NCBI GenBank assembly: GCA_900472485.1
Contig: UCII01000008.1
Coordinates: 124,001-188,000, forward strand
Direction: 5' to 3'
Origin: Hyphomicrobiales bacterium
Lineage (GTDB): Bacteria; Pseudomonadota; Alphaproteobacteria; Rhizobiales; Rhizobiaceae
Length of the DNA: 64,000 bases
The position numbers and the translations under genes are program-made. The notes beneath the pieces were generated by a model. The model did not search any database. It was not told the origin of the DNA and saw only the letters and a program-made list of their open reading frames with translations. Below are positions 9,024 through 15,970 of the stretch, piece after piece (positions within the stretch are counted from its first letter, which is position 1; every line of letters begins with the position of its first letter).

Positions 9024-9329
9024 ATGACCAATCTTTTCGCCAAGGCAGGTATTGCAGCTCTCATTGCGCTCGGCGCCATGTCCGCAACGGTCGTCACGGC
9101 CTCCGCCAACGACTTCCATCCCGGTATTCAGCAGGCTCGCTATGACCACCCGCGCGGTCGCATGTGCTCCCCGCGTCTCGCCGTCGAGAAAGCACGCGAC
9201 ATGGGTCTGCGCCGCGCCCGTATCGACAATGTCACGCCGCGCCGTGTCGTTGTCGAAGGTTTCGGCCGCCGTGGTCCGGATCGGGTTGTCTTCGCCAACG
9301 CACCGGGTTGCCCGCTGATCCGCCGCTGA
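9024..9329 (+). CDS. Small secreted basic protein, paralogue 1
   Basis: A 101-residue protein with a clear signal peptide (residues about 1-29, hydrophobic core AGIAALIALGAMSATVV, cleavage likely after ASA). The mature chain is basic and holds GLRRARIDNVTPRRVVVEGFGRRGPD followed by FANAPGCPL, with Cys residues about 40 apart that could form a disulfide. The next gene encodes a protein with the same core, so the two are tandem duplicates. AAGGAG precedes the ATG. Such proteins are common in Rhizobiaceae genomes as hypothetical exported proteins; no function is assigned. Confidence 0.75.
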   Translation: MTNLFAKAGIAALIALGAMSATVVTASANDFHPGIQQARYDHPRGRMCSPRLAVEKARDMGLRRARIDNVTPRRVVVEGFGRRGPDRVVFANAPGCPLIRR

Positions 9330-9371
9330 TTGCAGCGCTCCCAAGTTTTCCACATCTATTAGATGGATTCG

Positions 9372-9407
9372 AAGTCGCCTCCGAAAGGGAGGCGGCTTTA
9401 TTTTTTA
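9372..9407 (+). terminator. Rho-independent terminator
   Basis: An 11-bp stem (9372-9382 with 9388-9398, one G-T pair), a 5-base loop and then TATTTTTTAT. It ends the transcript of the first small secreted protein. Confidence 0.85.
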
Positions 9408-9576
9408 TGTTGTGCTATTCTGGGCCATCTGGTTTCCCTTTAGCGTTCATTGTAGCTGAATAATGGATGAATGGCTGATTCTGGGCCTATTCAACATCAT
9501 GCCGTTACTTCTCGGGCACTCGCTCAGCAAATATTGCAGGCATGAGAGAGAAGCCCTCTGCTTCATGGAGAACTTA

Positions 9577-9915
9577 ATGAAACAAATGCTGGCAAAGTTG
9601 GGAGTCGCCGTCTGCGTCGCAGTGACTGCCTTGTCGGGCACGGCGGATTTTGCCTCTGCGCAGGGCGTCGATATTTATGTCAATCCGGGCCGTCATCGCC
9701 CGCCACCGCCGGATTATGATCGCCCGCCGCCGCGTTTTGACCGCCGTGGCTGCGATCCCCGCCAGGCCGTGGACGTTGCCCGCAGCTATGGTCTGCGCCG
9801 CGCCCGTGTTGTGGATGTGACGCCGCGTCGCGTTATCGTCGATGGTTTCGGCCGCCGCGGTCCGGATACGATGATGTTTGCCAATGTTCGCGGTTGCCCG
9901 CTCCTAGGCCGCTGA
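9577..9915 (+). CDS. Small secreted basic protein, paralogue 2
   Basis: A 112-residue protein from ATG 9577; GGAG lies six bases upstream, and an ATG at 9565 would add four residues. The signal peptide is KLGVAVCVAVTALSGTADFASA. A Pro-rich spacer (RHRPPPPDYDRPPPRF) comes next, then the core shared with the upstream gene: SYGLRRARVVDVTPRRVIV, DGFGRRGPD and FANVRGCPL. The pair differs mainly in this Pro-rich insert. Exported location is predicted; the role is unknown. Confidence 0.75.
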   Translation: MKQMLAKLGVAVCVAVTALSGTADFASAQGVDIYVNPGRHRPPPPDYDRPPPRFDRRGCDPRQAVDVARSYGLRRARVVDVTPRRVIVDGFGRRGPDTMMFANVRGCPLLGR

Positions 9916-9920
9916 CAAGC

Positions 9921-9952
9921 AAAGCGGGCGCACGAGGCGCCCGCTTTCTCTC
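9921..9952 (+). terminator. Rho-independent terminator
   Basis: AAAGCGGGCGC at 9921-9931 pairs with 9937-9947 (11 bp, 5-base loop), followed by CTCTCT. It sits six bases after the stop of the second small secreted protein. Confidence 0.8.
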
Positions 9953-9984
9953 TGACCTTTTCGCCTTTTTGGCGGGGGCCGCGG

Positions 9985-10036
9985 AACCGCCCTTTGCTCG
10001 ACCCGATCGGATCTGAGCGAAGGGCGGTTTTGTTTT
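9985..10036 (+). terminator. Long terminator hairpin between convergent genes
   Basis: A 15-bp stem (9985-9999 with 10015-10029, one G-T pair) followed by TTTGTTTTG. It lies between convergent genes and would block read-through into the SIMPL gene on the opposite strand. It backs up the terminator at 9921. Confidence 0.8.
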
Positions 10037-10038
10037 GA

Positions 10039-10782
10039 TTACTGCTGGATCGCGTAGGTGATGCTGACCGATGCGTTGTATTCGTTTTCGCCGGTGGCGA
10101 CAGGAACTGCCTTGTCCATCGGAGCCGCGGCGGCCATGCTGCGCATATAGGGCTGCGGCGGGGCGGCAATGCCGCCTTCATGGATCGCGATAACGCGGCC
10201 GAGCTTGACGCCGGCGGCATCCGTCAAGGTCTTTGCCTTGGCGGCGGCATCGGCGACTGCCTTCTTGCGAGCCTCTTCGATCGTGGCATCGGGCTTGTCG
10301 TTGGTGAACTGGATATCGCCGCCCTGATTGATGCCGAGCTTGATCGCCTGATCGAGCAGCCCGCCGAGCTTGGAGAGATCACGCACGCGAACGGTCAGGC
10401 CGTTCGTCACCTGATAGCCGTTCAGAACCGGCGGCTGGTTGTGGCCGTCCTTGTCGTTCGGATAGGTATATTGCGGCTGAATGGAAAAGCCGGAGGTTTG
10501 CAGATCGCGCTCGGCGATGCCGCTTTCCTTCAGTGTTGCCAGCACGGCGCCCATGGCCTTGTTGTTCTGATCGAGTGCATCCTGGGCTGCCTTGGCCTGC
10601 TGAACGACTGCGAGCGTTACGACGGCCATATCCGGTGTGATGGAAGCATGTCCCTCACCAGTGACGGTAATGACCGCCTCGCGCGGCTTGGCATCTTCAG
10701 CAAAGGCTGCGGCCGCAGGCACGAAGAAAGTGGCGCTGACAAGAGCGGCAAGAGCAAAATCTCTGGTTTTCGTCAGAAGCAT
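10039..10782 (-). CDS. SIMPL-domain (DUF541) exported protein
   Basis: A 247-residue protein with a signal peptide (residues about 1-28, core FALAALVSATFFVPAAAAFA) and the DUF541/SIMPL domain. ITVTGEGHASITPDMAVVTL is the typical opening; the middle holds LQTSGFSIQPQYTYPNDKDG, and the KTLTDAAGVKLGRVIAIHEG block lies near the end. The family is periplasmic or membrane-associated and forms oligomers. It has been linked to oxidative stress protection, though the mechanism is unclear. AAGGAACG precedes the ATG at 10782. The tRNA gene and prophage lie just behind its promoter side. Confidence 0.9.
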   Translation of the reverse strand: MLLTKTRDFALAALVSATFFVPAAAAFAEDAKPREAVITVTGEGHASITPDMAVVTLAVVQQAKAAQDALDQNNKAMGAVLATLKESGIAERDLQTSGFSIQPQYTYPNDKDGHNQPPVLNGYQVTNGLTVRVRDLSKLGGLLDQAIKLGINQGGDIQFTNDKPDATIEEARKKAVADAAAKAKTLTDAAGVKLGRVIAIHEGGIAAPPQPYMRSMAAAAPMDKAVPVATGENEYNASVSITYAIQQ

Positions 10783-10946
10783 GTTTCGTTCCTTGGTTGA
10801 TAATCCCTCGAGATCCGCTTTTGCGGATTGATTGTGAAGGTATTACGGCAGTCCCTTGTCGGAAAACAGAAATTGGGTTAGAGCCAAGTCGTCTTCGGGG
10901 AACCATTGCTCCGGAGTCGCAAGCGCAGAGTTCTTACCTTGCGCCT

Positions 10947-11022
10947 GGGCCTGTAGCTCAATGGTTAGAGCCGGCGGCTCATAACCGCTTGGTTGGGGGT
11001 TCGAGTCCCTCCGGGCCCACCA
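10947..11022 (+). tRNA. tRNA with CAT anticodon, probably tRNA-Ile2 (lysidine type); prophage integration site
   Basis: A full 76-base cloverleaf can be drawn. The acceptor stem GGGCCTG pairs with CGGGCCC (one T-G pair), the D stem is GCTC/GAGC, the anticodon stem-loop is GGCGG-CTCATAA-CCGCT, the T-arm loop is TTCGAGT, and the end is ACCA with CCA encoded. The anticodon CAT fits Met or Ile2. The GGCGGCTCATAACCGCTTGG block closely resembles the E. coli ileX-type tRNA read by TilS (remembered comparison), so Ile2 is preferred. Its last 20 bases are the prophage attachment core, and the copy here is intact. Confidence 0.9.
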
Positions 11023-11023
11023 T
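11003..11023 (+). repeat. attL core repeat
   Basis: The 21 bases starting GAGTCCCTCCGG overlap the 3' end of the tRNA gene and match the right copy at 55019-55039 in 20 of 21 positions, with the last 17 identical. Cargo and the integrase gene follow directly. Confidence 0.9.
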
Positions 11024-11052
11024 CTTTTCGAAATATCAACGGCTTGCGAGCA

Positions 11053-11100
11053 GGTTAGCCAACGGGTTAGCCAAGAGTTAGCCTTAGTGATTGTAGCCAA
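11053..11100 (+). repeat. GGTTAGCC repeats, likely integrase arm sites
   Basis: Two exact copies of GGTTAGCCAA (11053-11062 and 11065-11074) and two weaker ones (AGTTAGCCTT at 11076, TTGTAGCCAA at 11091) lie 30-80 bases inside attL. An inverted copy, TGGCTAACC, is found at 54976-54984 just inside attR. Short repeats on both flanks of the core are what tyrosine integrases use as arm-binding sites, so this role is inferred. Confidence 0.55.
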
Positions 11101-11234
11101 GTCGCGGAAGTGCGTCAGGTGGTTCCGAATCTTTGATTTCGAACAACCTTGTGTAGTACGTTAGATAGTTGCTTAACGGAGCGACCCATGGATTCGCGCG
11201 CTAAATATTAGGCTTTCGGATAAAGCGAGAAGCA

Positions 11235-12707
11235 ATGCAGAAAAAGATTTTGACCGTTGGCTTTTCTCTCGGCACGGACGATGCCGAGTATGCGGCTTTT
11301 GATGAAAAGACCTCACTCCTAGACTGGGATATTATCCTCTTCCGCCCCGATATCAGCAGTTTCCTGACCTATGCAGTCAATAATTCCGAGTTCCAAGGGA
11401 AGTTATGGCTTAATAACACCAAATCATTCCAACTCCGGGAAGCATGCGCTCATTGGCGAAGAGAAATCATTCAGGCGGTCGAAGCCGGAAAAATCGTGGT
11501 GGTTTTTCTAAGTAAACCGGAACAGGTGTTTGTTGCCACCGGTCAGACAACTACCACGGGCACGGGTCGCAACCAAAAGGTAACGCCACATGTAGAGCTT
11601 ATCAGCAATTATGCGGCTATTCCGATCAACACAGGGTGGACGGCAACCCAAGGATCAGCGATCGTCTTAAATTCAAGTGCAGGCAGTCAATTTCTTGCTT
11701 CCTATTGGAAGAAGTTTGGGCCGCAATCGCGATATAGCGTCGTGTGGAATGATGATGCCCAAGGCGTTTGCCTAACCACCCAGCACGGACAGAAGCCCGT
11801 TGGGATATTGAAAAGTGTTAGATCCTCCGCCGGGGCTCTTTTTCTGCTGCCAGAACTCGATTTTTCTCAAGAGGAGTTTTTTTCGGAGGATGATGACGAA
11901 GACGAAATCTGGTCCGCAGCCGGCAAGCAATTCGCGTCCTCATTAGTCGGCGAAATTGTAGCGATATCCAAAGCGGTGACCAGTGGGTCGGAACGGACGG
12001 TTGAACCTACCTGGGCAACATCAGAGATATTCGCCCTGCCGGCCGAAATAAGTCTTCGAAAGAAATTGCTGATTGCGGAAGCTGAAGTGGAAAGAGCACA
12101 GGCAGCCAAAGACGAAATTGTGGGGCAGTTAAATGAAGCCGGACAGCTTCGCGGCTTGTTGTTCGAAAATGGCAAAGCTTTGGAAGCCTCGATCATCAGC
12201 GCGCTTCACATTCTCGGCTTCAGTGCAGCGCAATATCAAGATGACAAATCCGAGTTCGATGCAGTGTTCGAGTGTCAGGAAGGTCGATTGCTTGGTGAAG
12301 CGGAAGGCAAAGATAACAAGGCGGTGAACATTGAAAAGCTTCGCCAGCTGTCAATGAATATCCACGAGGATCTCCAGCGGGAAGAGGTGCAGACGGCCGC
12401 TAAAGGAATTCTTTTCGGAAACGGTTATCGGCTGACTGAACCCAAAGATCGTCCTCAACAGTTCACGGACAAATGCATTAACTCCGCTGCCACAATGTCA
12501 ATCGGACTTGTGCGAACTGATCAGCTATACAGTGCAGCGCGGTATCTTTCTGCCGGCTATGATGAAGATTACGCTCACGCGTGCCGTAGTGCGATGATAA
12601 ACGGCGTCGGATTGATTGACCTTCCGGTGAGGGCTGACGACAACAATCGACAAGCGCTCGCCGATGTTGTTTCGACTAACGTGGTGCCGAAGCTTGCCTC
12701 CAGCTAA
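11235..12707 (+). CDS. Cargo protein with C-terminal PD-(D/E)XK nuclease-like motif
   Basis: A 490-residue protein alone between attL and the integrase, on the strand opposite to the integrase. The N-terminal half (about 1-200) looks like an alpha/beta fold, with strands such as WDIILFRPD and KIVVVFLSK. Residues about 212-220 are acidic. The C-terminal third has a helix, then SEFDAVFE (Asp342) and LGEAEGKDNKAV (Glu357, Lys359), spaced like the D...ExK active site of restriction-like nucleases. It ends with an FGNGYRL segment and several helices. No known gene name fits. A start with GAGAAG upstream and a lower G+C than the phage genes suggest independently acquired cargo. A defence role is inference from position and fold. 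Confidence 0.6.
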   Translation: MQKKILTVGFSLGTDDAEYAAFDEKTSLLDWDIILFRPDISSFLTYAVNNSEFQGKLWLNNTKSFQLREACAHWRREIIQAVEAGKIVVVFLSKPEQVFVATGQTTTTGTGRNQKVTPHVELISNYAAIPINTGWTATQGSAIVLNSSAGSQFLASYWKKFGPQSRYSVVWNDDAQGVCLTTQHGQKPVGILKSVRSSAGALFLLPELDFSQEEFFSEDDDEDEIWSAAGKQFASSLVGEIVAISKAVTSGSERTVEPTWATSEIFALPAEISLRKKLLIAEAEVERAQAAKDEIVGQLNEAGQLRGLLFENGKALEASIISALHILGFSAAQYQDDKSEFDAVFECQEGRLLGEAEGKDNKAVNIEKLRQLSMNIHEDLQREEVQTAAKGILFGNGYRLTEPKDRPQQFTDKCINSAATMSIGLVRTDQLYSAARYLSAGYDEDYAHACRSAMINGVGLIDLPVRADDNNRQALADVVSTNVVPKLASS

Positions 12708-12831
12708 AGCGAATTTACTTGTGAGGAAGCAAAAGATGCACAGCTCAACGGCGATAGCGAGCCACAGGCTAGGATAAGAAGTCGGCGTTAGGGGCCCAGT
12801 GCCCTCCAATTATTACAGGTGTCCCCAAAAG

Positions 12832-13917
12832 CTACACCTTCCTAATATTGAGTTTCCGAGACAGGCGCGTCATGGCGTCCTTTGCTAGGCGCTGTTGTTC
12901 GGCTTCTCGGCTGTAAAGTTCGGCATGCTGGATATCATCGTGGCCCAAAGTCTCCATTAGCTGACGCGTGGTCGAGCCGGACTCGGCCAACAATTTGCCG
13001 AGCGTTTTCCGCAGGCCGTGAAGGGTGCAGCCGGATGGCATCTCCGCCAGTTTAGTCCAATGAGCCATCATGCCGGTTAGGGACTTCTCAGAGAATGGCT
13101 TTCCATAACCATTGATCAGGACGAATTCTTTGCTTTGGTCGAGCGGTTCAAGAATCTCCAACATCATCGGGGTGAGGGGCAGAATAAGGGTTTTGTCGCC
13201 CTTCTTGGTGGTGATGGTCGCGGTGCGGCTCTTAAGATCAATGTCGCTCCATTTGATCTTAGCAAGATCGGAGCGTCGATTGCCTAGCCAGAGTGCAAGG
13301 CCATATGCAGTTCGAGCTGCTGACCCAAGCGACCATCTCGCCTCAAATGCTGCCCGCTCCTGCTCTGTCCAGGCGCGCCATCCCTTATATTCCGGCCGGT
13401 AGGAGAGTTTGTAGGTCGGATCGCTGTCTATCCATTCTTCATCGAGCGCCACGTAAATCATCTTGCGAATGGCGACCAGCAGATGCTTGGCCTTGTGAGG
13501 CGTTTCATGAAATCTTGCGAGCAGCTCTTTTACGTGCCGGCGTTTCAGGTCCCGCACCAGCATGTCGCCCCACTTGGCCATGCCATTTTCCACAAGGAGC
13601 AGCTCAAGAAACTCCTCGGCTAGCCGTGCGTTCTTGTCTTTCGTGGCCGGATCGTGTTTCAACCAATCGGGTGTGCGTTGCACTTTCCGCCATGCATCTC
13701 GAAATGAGCCCTGGGCCACGGCGCCCGGCATACCGACAACCTTAGCTGTGGCTGGCTTTCGCCCCTCAATCGCAGCCTTATAGTGTTGCTCAAACTGCGG
13801 ATCGCCGGGTTTTCCCGGCAAAGAAATCGTCTTGCCCGAACGGCGAAACCGCCAGCGGATGGTTCCGTGGCGGTCTTCGAAGGATGATGCAAAAGGGTAA
13901 TTGGGATGCGTAGCCAT
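12832..13917 (-). CDS. int: Tyrosine-type phage integrase
   Basis: A 361-residue site-specific recombinase. The N-terminal part (about 1-70) looks like an arm-binding domain, followed by a SAM-like core-binding domain (about 75-170). The catalytic domain carries Arg214/215 in GNRRSDLAKIKW, Lys238/239, His300 and Arg303 in LHGLRKTLG, His326 in TLGHDD and the nucleophile Tyr335 in AELYSREA. All active-site residues are present, so it should be functional. It would integrate the phage into the tRNA gene 1.8 kb to the left and, with the excisionase, remove it. The 17-residue tail after the domain is short and basic. It is the last gene of the leftward immunity operon. Confidence 0.95.
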   Translation of the reverse strand: MATHPNYPFASSFEDRHGTIRWRFRRSGKTISLPGKPGDPQFEQHYKAAIEGRKPATAKVVGMPGAVAQGSFRDAWRKVQRTPDWLKHDPATKDKNARLAEEFLELLLVENGMAKWGDMLVRDLKRRHVKELLARFHETPHKAKHLLVAIRKMIYVALDEEWIDSDPTYKLSYRPEYKGWRAWTEQERAAFEARWSLGSAARTAYGLALWLGNRRSDLAKIKWSDIDLKSRTATITTKKGDKTLILPLTPMMLEILEPLDQSKEFVLINGYGKPFSEKSLTGMMAHWTKLAEMPSGCTLHGLRKTLGKLLAESGSTTRQLMETLGHDDIQHAELYSREAEQQRLAKDAMTRLSRKLNIRKV

Positions 13918-13925
13918 GCGGCACT

Positions 13926-14180
13926 CTACTTCTGGGCGTGCCGCCCTGACAATATCTCGTCAATCATATTGACGCCTTCATCTGGCAGTTCGGTGAACGC
14001 GGCGTCCAGGGCGATACGATCCCAAATTACGCGACCATCAACCTTCTTAGCCTTTGGCATACGGCGGTCGGCAACGAGCTGATCAAATTTGGTGGTGCTA
14101 ACGCCGATATATCTGGCTGACGCCTCGCGGCTTAAGCCACGGGGAGGGTAGGCTATTCCGTCAGTTCGCTCGATCTTCAT
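13926..14180 (-). CDS. Excisionase-like helix-turn-helix protein
   Basis: An 84-residue protein from ATG 14180, directly upstream of the integrase with an 8-base gap. GLSREASARYIGVSTTKFDQLVADRRMPKAKKVDGRV is the MerR/AlpA-like winged helix found in excisionases (Xis) and AlpA regulators; after it come VIWDRIALDAAFTEL and an acidic tail. In tyrosine-recombinase phages such proteins bend DNA at attP/attR to allow excision. The position before int supports that role. It could also act as a regulator of the integrase promoter. Confidence 0.7.
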   Translation of the reverse strand: MKIERTDGIAYPPRGLSREASARYIGVSTTKFDQLVADRRMPKAKKVDGRVIWDRIALDAAFTELPDEGVNMIDEILSGRHAQK

Positions 14181-14196
14181 CAAACGTCCTCGTCGT

Positions 14197-14334
14197 CTAT
14201 CTAAGGGTGAGCGCCAGCACCGCGAGGGCCGTAGCGATAGTGATGAGACCGATTGCAGCGCAAAGCTTGCGCACCTCCCCAGCAAGGAGGGGTAGATTCG
14301 CGGGCGTCTCTATCATTGGAGAAATTCGGAACAT
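14197..14334 (-). CDS. Small single-span membrane protein
   Basis: A 45-residue protein from ATG 14334, which has GGAGG seven bases upstream on its strand. The C-terminal half is one hydrophobic span (KLCAAIGLITIATALAVLALTLR). It lies between the 64-residue gene and the excisionase in the leftward operon. It is too short for family assignment. Possible roles such as membrane signalling or exclusion are guesses. Confidence 0.5.
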   Translation of the reverse strand: MFRISPMIETPANLPLLAGEVRKLCAAIGLITIATALAVLALTLR

Positions 14335-14401
14335 GAGGCGACCTCCGTTCATCCGTTCGGGAAACCGCCTCGTGTGAGGCGGGGACCGTAGCGGATGGAA
14401 A

Positions 14402-14596
14402 TTAGAAGGCGCGGGCGTCTTCGGCTGACCGCAGCAGTTTCGCGGCCTCTGGCGCGTATTCGTCAATCTCTTCCTTGGTGAAGCCTTCAGCTTTTAGTTC
14501 GGCTTCGGTGATGCCGGATCGCTCGCGGCTAAGCTCAGCGATTTCTTCAGCGATGTTCCGCATGTTGGGAAAGTTGTTTGCTGATGATGTCTGCAT
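14402..14596 (-). CDS. Small acidic phage protein, unknown
   Basis: A 64-residue protein from ATG 14596 with AAAGGA upstream. It is mostly helical and acidic (IAEEIAELSRERSGITEAEL, then FTKEEIDEYAPEAAKLLRSA), and the EAELKAEGFTKEEID part resembles a short helix-turn-helix. It is the first gene of the leftward operon, directly behind the operator pair at 14652-14700. No function can be named. Position suggests an early lysogenic or excision-related role. Confidence 0.55.
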   Translation of the reverse strand: MQTSSANNFPNMRNIAEEIAELSRERSGITEAELKAEGFTKEEIDEYAPEAAKLLRSAEDARAF

Positions 14597-14651
14597 GTTG
14601 GGTATCCTTTCGCAATTTTCGAGCCTGTCGGTCGTCGAGTGCAGCGAAGAT

Positions 14652-14700
14652 ATACACGCTATGGCGTGCATGTAAATACGATACACGTAATCACGTGTAT
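14652..14700 (-). promoter_or_regulatory. Left operator pair for the phage repressor
   Basis: Two palindromes of the form CACG-N6-CGTG lie at 14652-14671 and 14681-14700, 29 bases apart. The same motif occurs twice between repressor and Cro-like genes. Read leftward, TTTACA and TATATC with a 16-base gap could be a promoter over the first site. The pair would control the excisionase/integrase operon. Confidence 0.65.
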
Positions 14701-15106
14701 TTTTGGCTTGCGTTGGGTCGTAACTGCGGCTAGTGCGGCTGCCGTCGGAGTTCAAGGACGTTGTTGATGGTCAGCAAAAATTTGCGCGAGAACGGTACGG
14801 AATGTGTGAATAGAATCCTAAATATTCTTGTTTTGTTCTCAATCCAAAATAAACGTGTTGCACGTATGAAGCGCGGGTGGACTGAGGCAAGCGCCATGAT
14901 GGTGATTGCACAAAGCCGGCGTGGAAGCCCCCACTATTGCCGGCCGACAAGGGCAATATCGATTATTGCAGGCGATCCTTGTTAGTGGAATGCAATTCAA
15001 AATAAGTATTAGATAGCAGGGTGGTCAGACTTGGGGATAGATGATGAAATATTATTGGTATGGTCGACCTTGGACCCCAAGGTTCGAAGCAAAATACTTC
15101 GGGAAT
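14701..15106. other. Gap with no supported gene
   Basis: About 400 bases between the left operators and the repressor stop. It is AT-richer than its surroundings. A TTG/ATG frame at 15031-15237 runs antisense to the repressor and is not convincing. I see half-site-like CGTG...CACG pieces near 14851 but no full operator. It may hold leader or terminator sequence for the repressor. Confidence 0.5.
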
Positions 15107-15409
15107 TCATTGCTTGTTTGCCCGAAGAGCAGCAAGTAACCCTGCCTTCGCATCTTCTGGAAGTGACTGAAGAACCAACAAAAGGTCTTCGTCATCCTTT
15201 GAAAGATCGCGGCCTAGAAAAAGGTACGCCATGCTAAGACGAAGCTCGACGGCGAGCTTCAGAACCTTCTCAATGCTTGGGTCTTTCGGCGTATTGCGAA
15301 GTTCATTGACGAAATTGACGCCAAGACCAGCGGCTAGGCTGATCGCCCGGTCCGACCGTTCGTCGTTGTCAACTGCCCGCAATAGGCGTGTTTTCCAGTT
15401 CTCTTGCAT
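15107..15409 (-). CDS. XRE-type phage repressor (CI-like, short form)
   Basis: A 100-residue protein from ATG 15409. The helix-turn-helix lies at residues about 19-50 (RAISLAAGLGVNFVNELRN, then PSIEKVLKLAVEL), followed by a short helical region ending in LLAALRANKQ. It lacks the peptidase domain of lambda CI, so release is not by RecA-driven self-cleavage; a partner or other trigger would be needed. It faces left, with the Cro-like gene diverging at 15498 and two operators between them. GAGA lies just before the ATG. Confidence 0.8.
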   Translation of the reverse strand: MQENWKTRLLRAVDNDERSDRAISLAAGLGVNFVNELRNTPKDPSIEKVLKLAVELRLSMAYLFLGRDLSKDDEDLLLVLQSLPEDAKAGLLAALRANKQ

Positions 15410-15426
15410 TGTTCTCTCATAGCATT

Positions 15427-15487
15427 GTGCACGAAAAAACGTGCGAACGTTATTGCGTGTATTGAATATGCACGCAATTGCGTGTAC
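15427..15487 (+). promoter_or_regulatory. Right operator pair between repressor and Cro-like genes
   Basis: Two CACG-N6-CGTG palindromes lie at 15427-15446 and 15468-15487, in the gap between the divergent repressor and Cro-like genes. They share the core with the left pair. Binding here would shut off the early rightward promoter and adjust repressor expression. Confidence 0.65.
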
Positions 15488-15497
15488 TGGTGCCGAT

Positions 15498-15761
15498 ATG
15501 CGCACGCCCATTCTTGAAGAAATAGATGCTTTCATGGCGGAGACCGGCATAGGCGGTTTCCGCTTTGGCATGCTCGCGATTAGAAACGGCCGGCTGGTCG
15601 AGCGTCTGCGTTCTGGCGGTAGAATTTGGCCCGACACAGAGGAACGCATTCGCAAATTCATGATCTCGGAAAAAGAGCGCCGGGCGCTCCGCGCTACCGA
15701 GCGTGCTCGACAATCTCTCGGCAAGATCAATTGTGCGGGCCCTACGGAGACCGCGAAATGA
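15498..15761 (+). CDS. Cro-like DNA-binding protein
   Basis: An 87-residue protein from ATG 15498. Residues about 3-55 (MRTPILEEIDAFMAETGIG, then FGMLAIRNGRLVERLRSGG) look like a small helix-turn-helix domain of the type seen at the start of early operons in rhizobial phages, with a basic tail of Arg-rich helix. It diverges from the repressor across the operators. No good ribosome binding site precedes the ATG. It is assigned as a Cro analogue by position and fold, not by family match. Confidence 0.6.
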   Translation: MRTPILEEIDAFMAETGIGGFRFGMLAIRNGRLVERLRSGGRIWPDTEERIRKFMISEKERRALRATERARQSLGKINCAGPTETAK

Positions 15762-15880
15762 GCGGTCTGGTTTTCCTTTCGCGCGGCCAATCCTCCCGGC
15801 CTGCTGCACCCCGCGCCGTGGCGCATTCTCATCTGTCGCCCGGCGCGGGGAAATTTCGTTTTGCATATGGGCCTCCGTAG
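15758..15880 (+). CDS. Possible 40-residue small protein
   Basis: A short frame starts at ATG 15758, overlapping the stop of the Cro-like gene (ATGA), as in translationally coupled phage operons. The 40 residues are Arg/Pro/Ser-rich with no recognisable domain. It may be real or chance. Confidence 0.3.
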   Translation: MSGLVFLSRGQSSRPAAPRAVAHSHLSPGAGKFRFAYGPP

Positions 15881-15928
15881 CTTCGTAACGCCCTGAATTT
15901 CTCACCTTCGATCAATTCCCACCACGGG

Positions 15929-15952
15929 AAAAACGCCGGGATTTTCCCGGCG
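15929..15952 (-). terminator. Leftward terminator between early operon and immunity region
   Basis: CGCCGGGA at 15934-15941 and TCCCGGCG at 15945-15952 form an 8-bp hairpin with a TTT loop. On the minus strand five T residues follow (15933-15929); on the plus strand no T-run follows. So it would stop leftward transcripts. No leftward gene lies upstream of it within the early region. Confidence 0.6.
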
Positions 15953-15970
15953 CGGGAAAGGCTTTGTCTT

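Noticed and set aside
10797..11081. Open frame across the tRNA gene
   Set aside because: It translates through the tRNA cloverleaf, which is far better supported.
11053..11100. GGTTAGCC repeats as a CRISPR array
   Set aside because: The units are only 8-10 bases with no spacers of even length; integrase arm sites fit better. No CRISPR array was seen elsewhere.
15031..15237. Rightward 68-residue frame antisense to the repressor end
   Set aside because: It overlaps the well-supported repressor gene, starts at a TTG without a ribosome binding site and has no partner.
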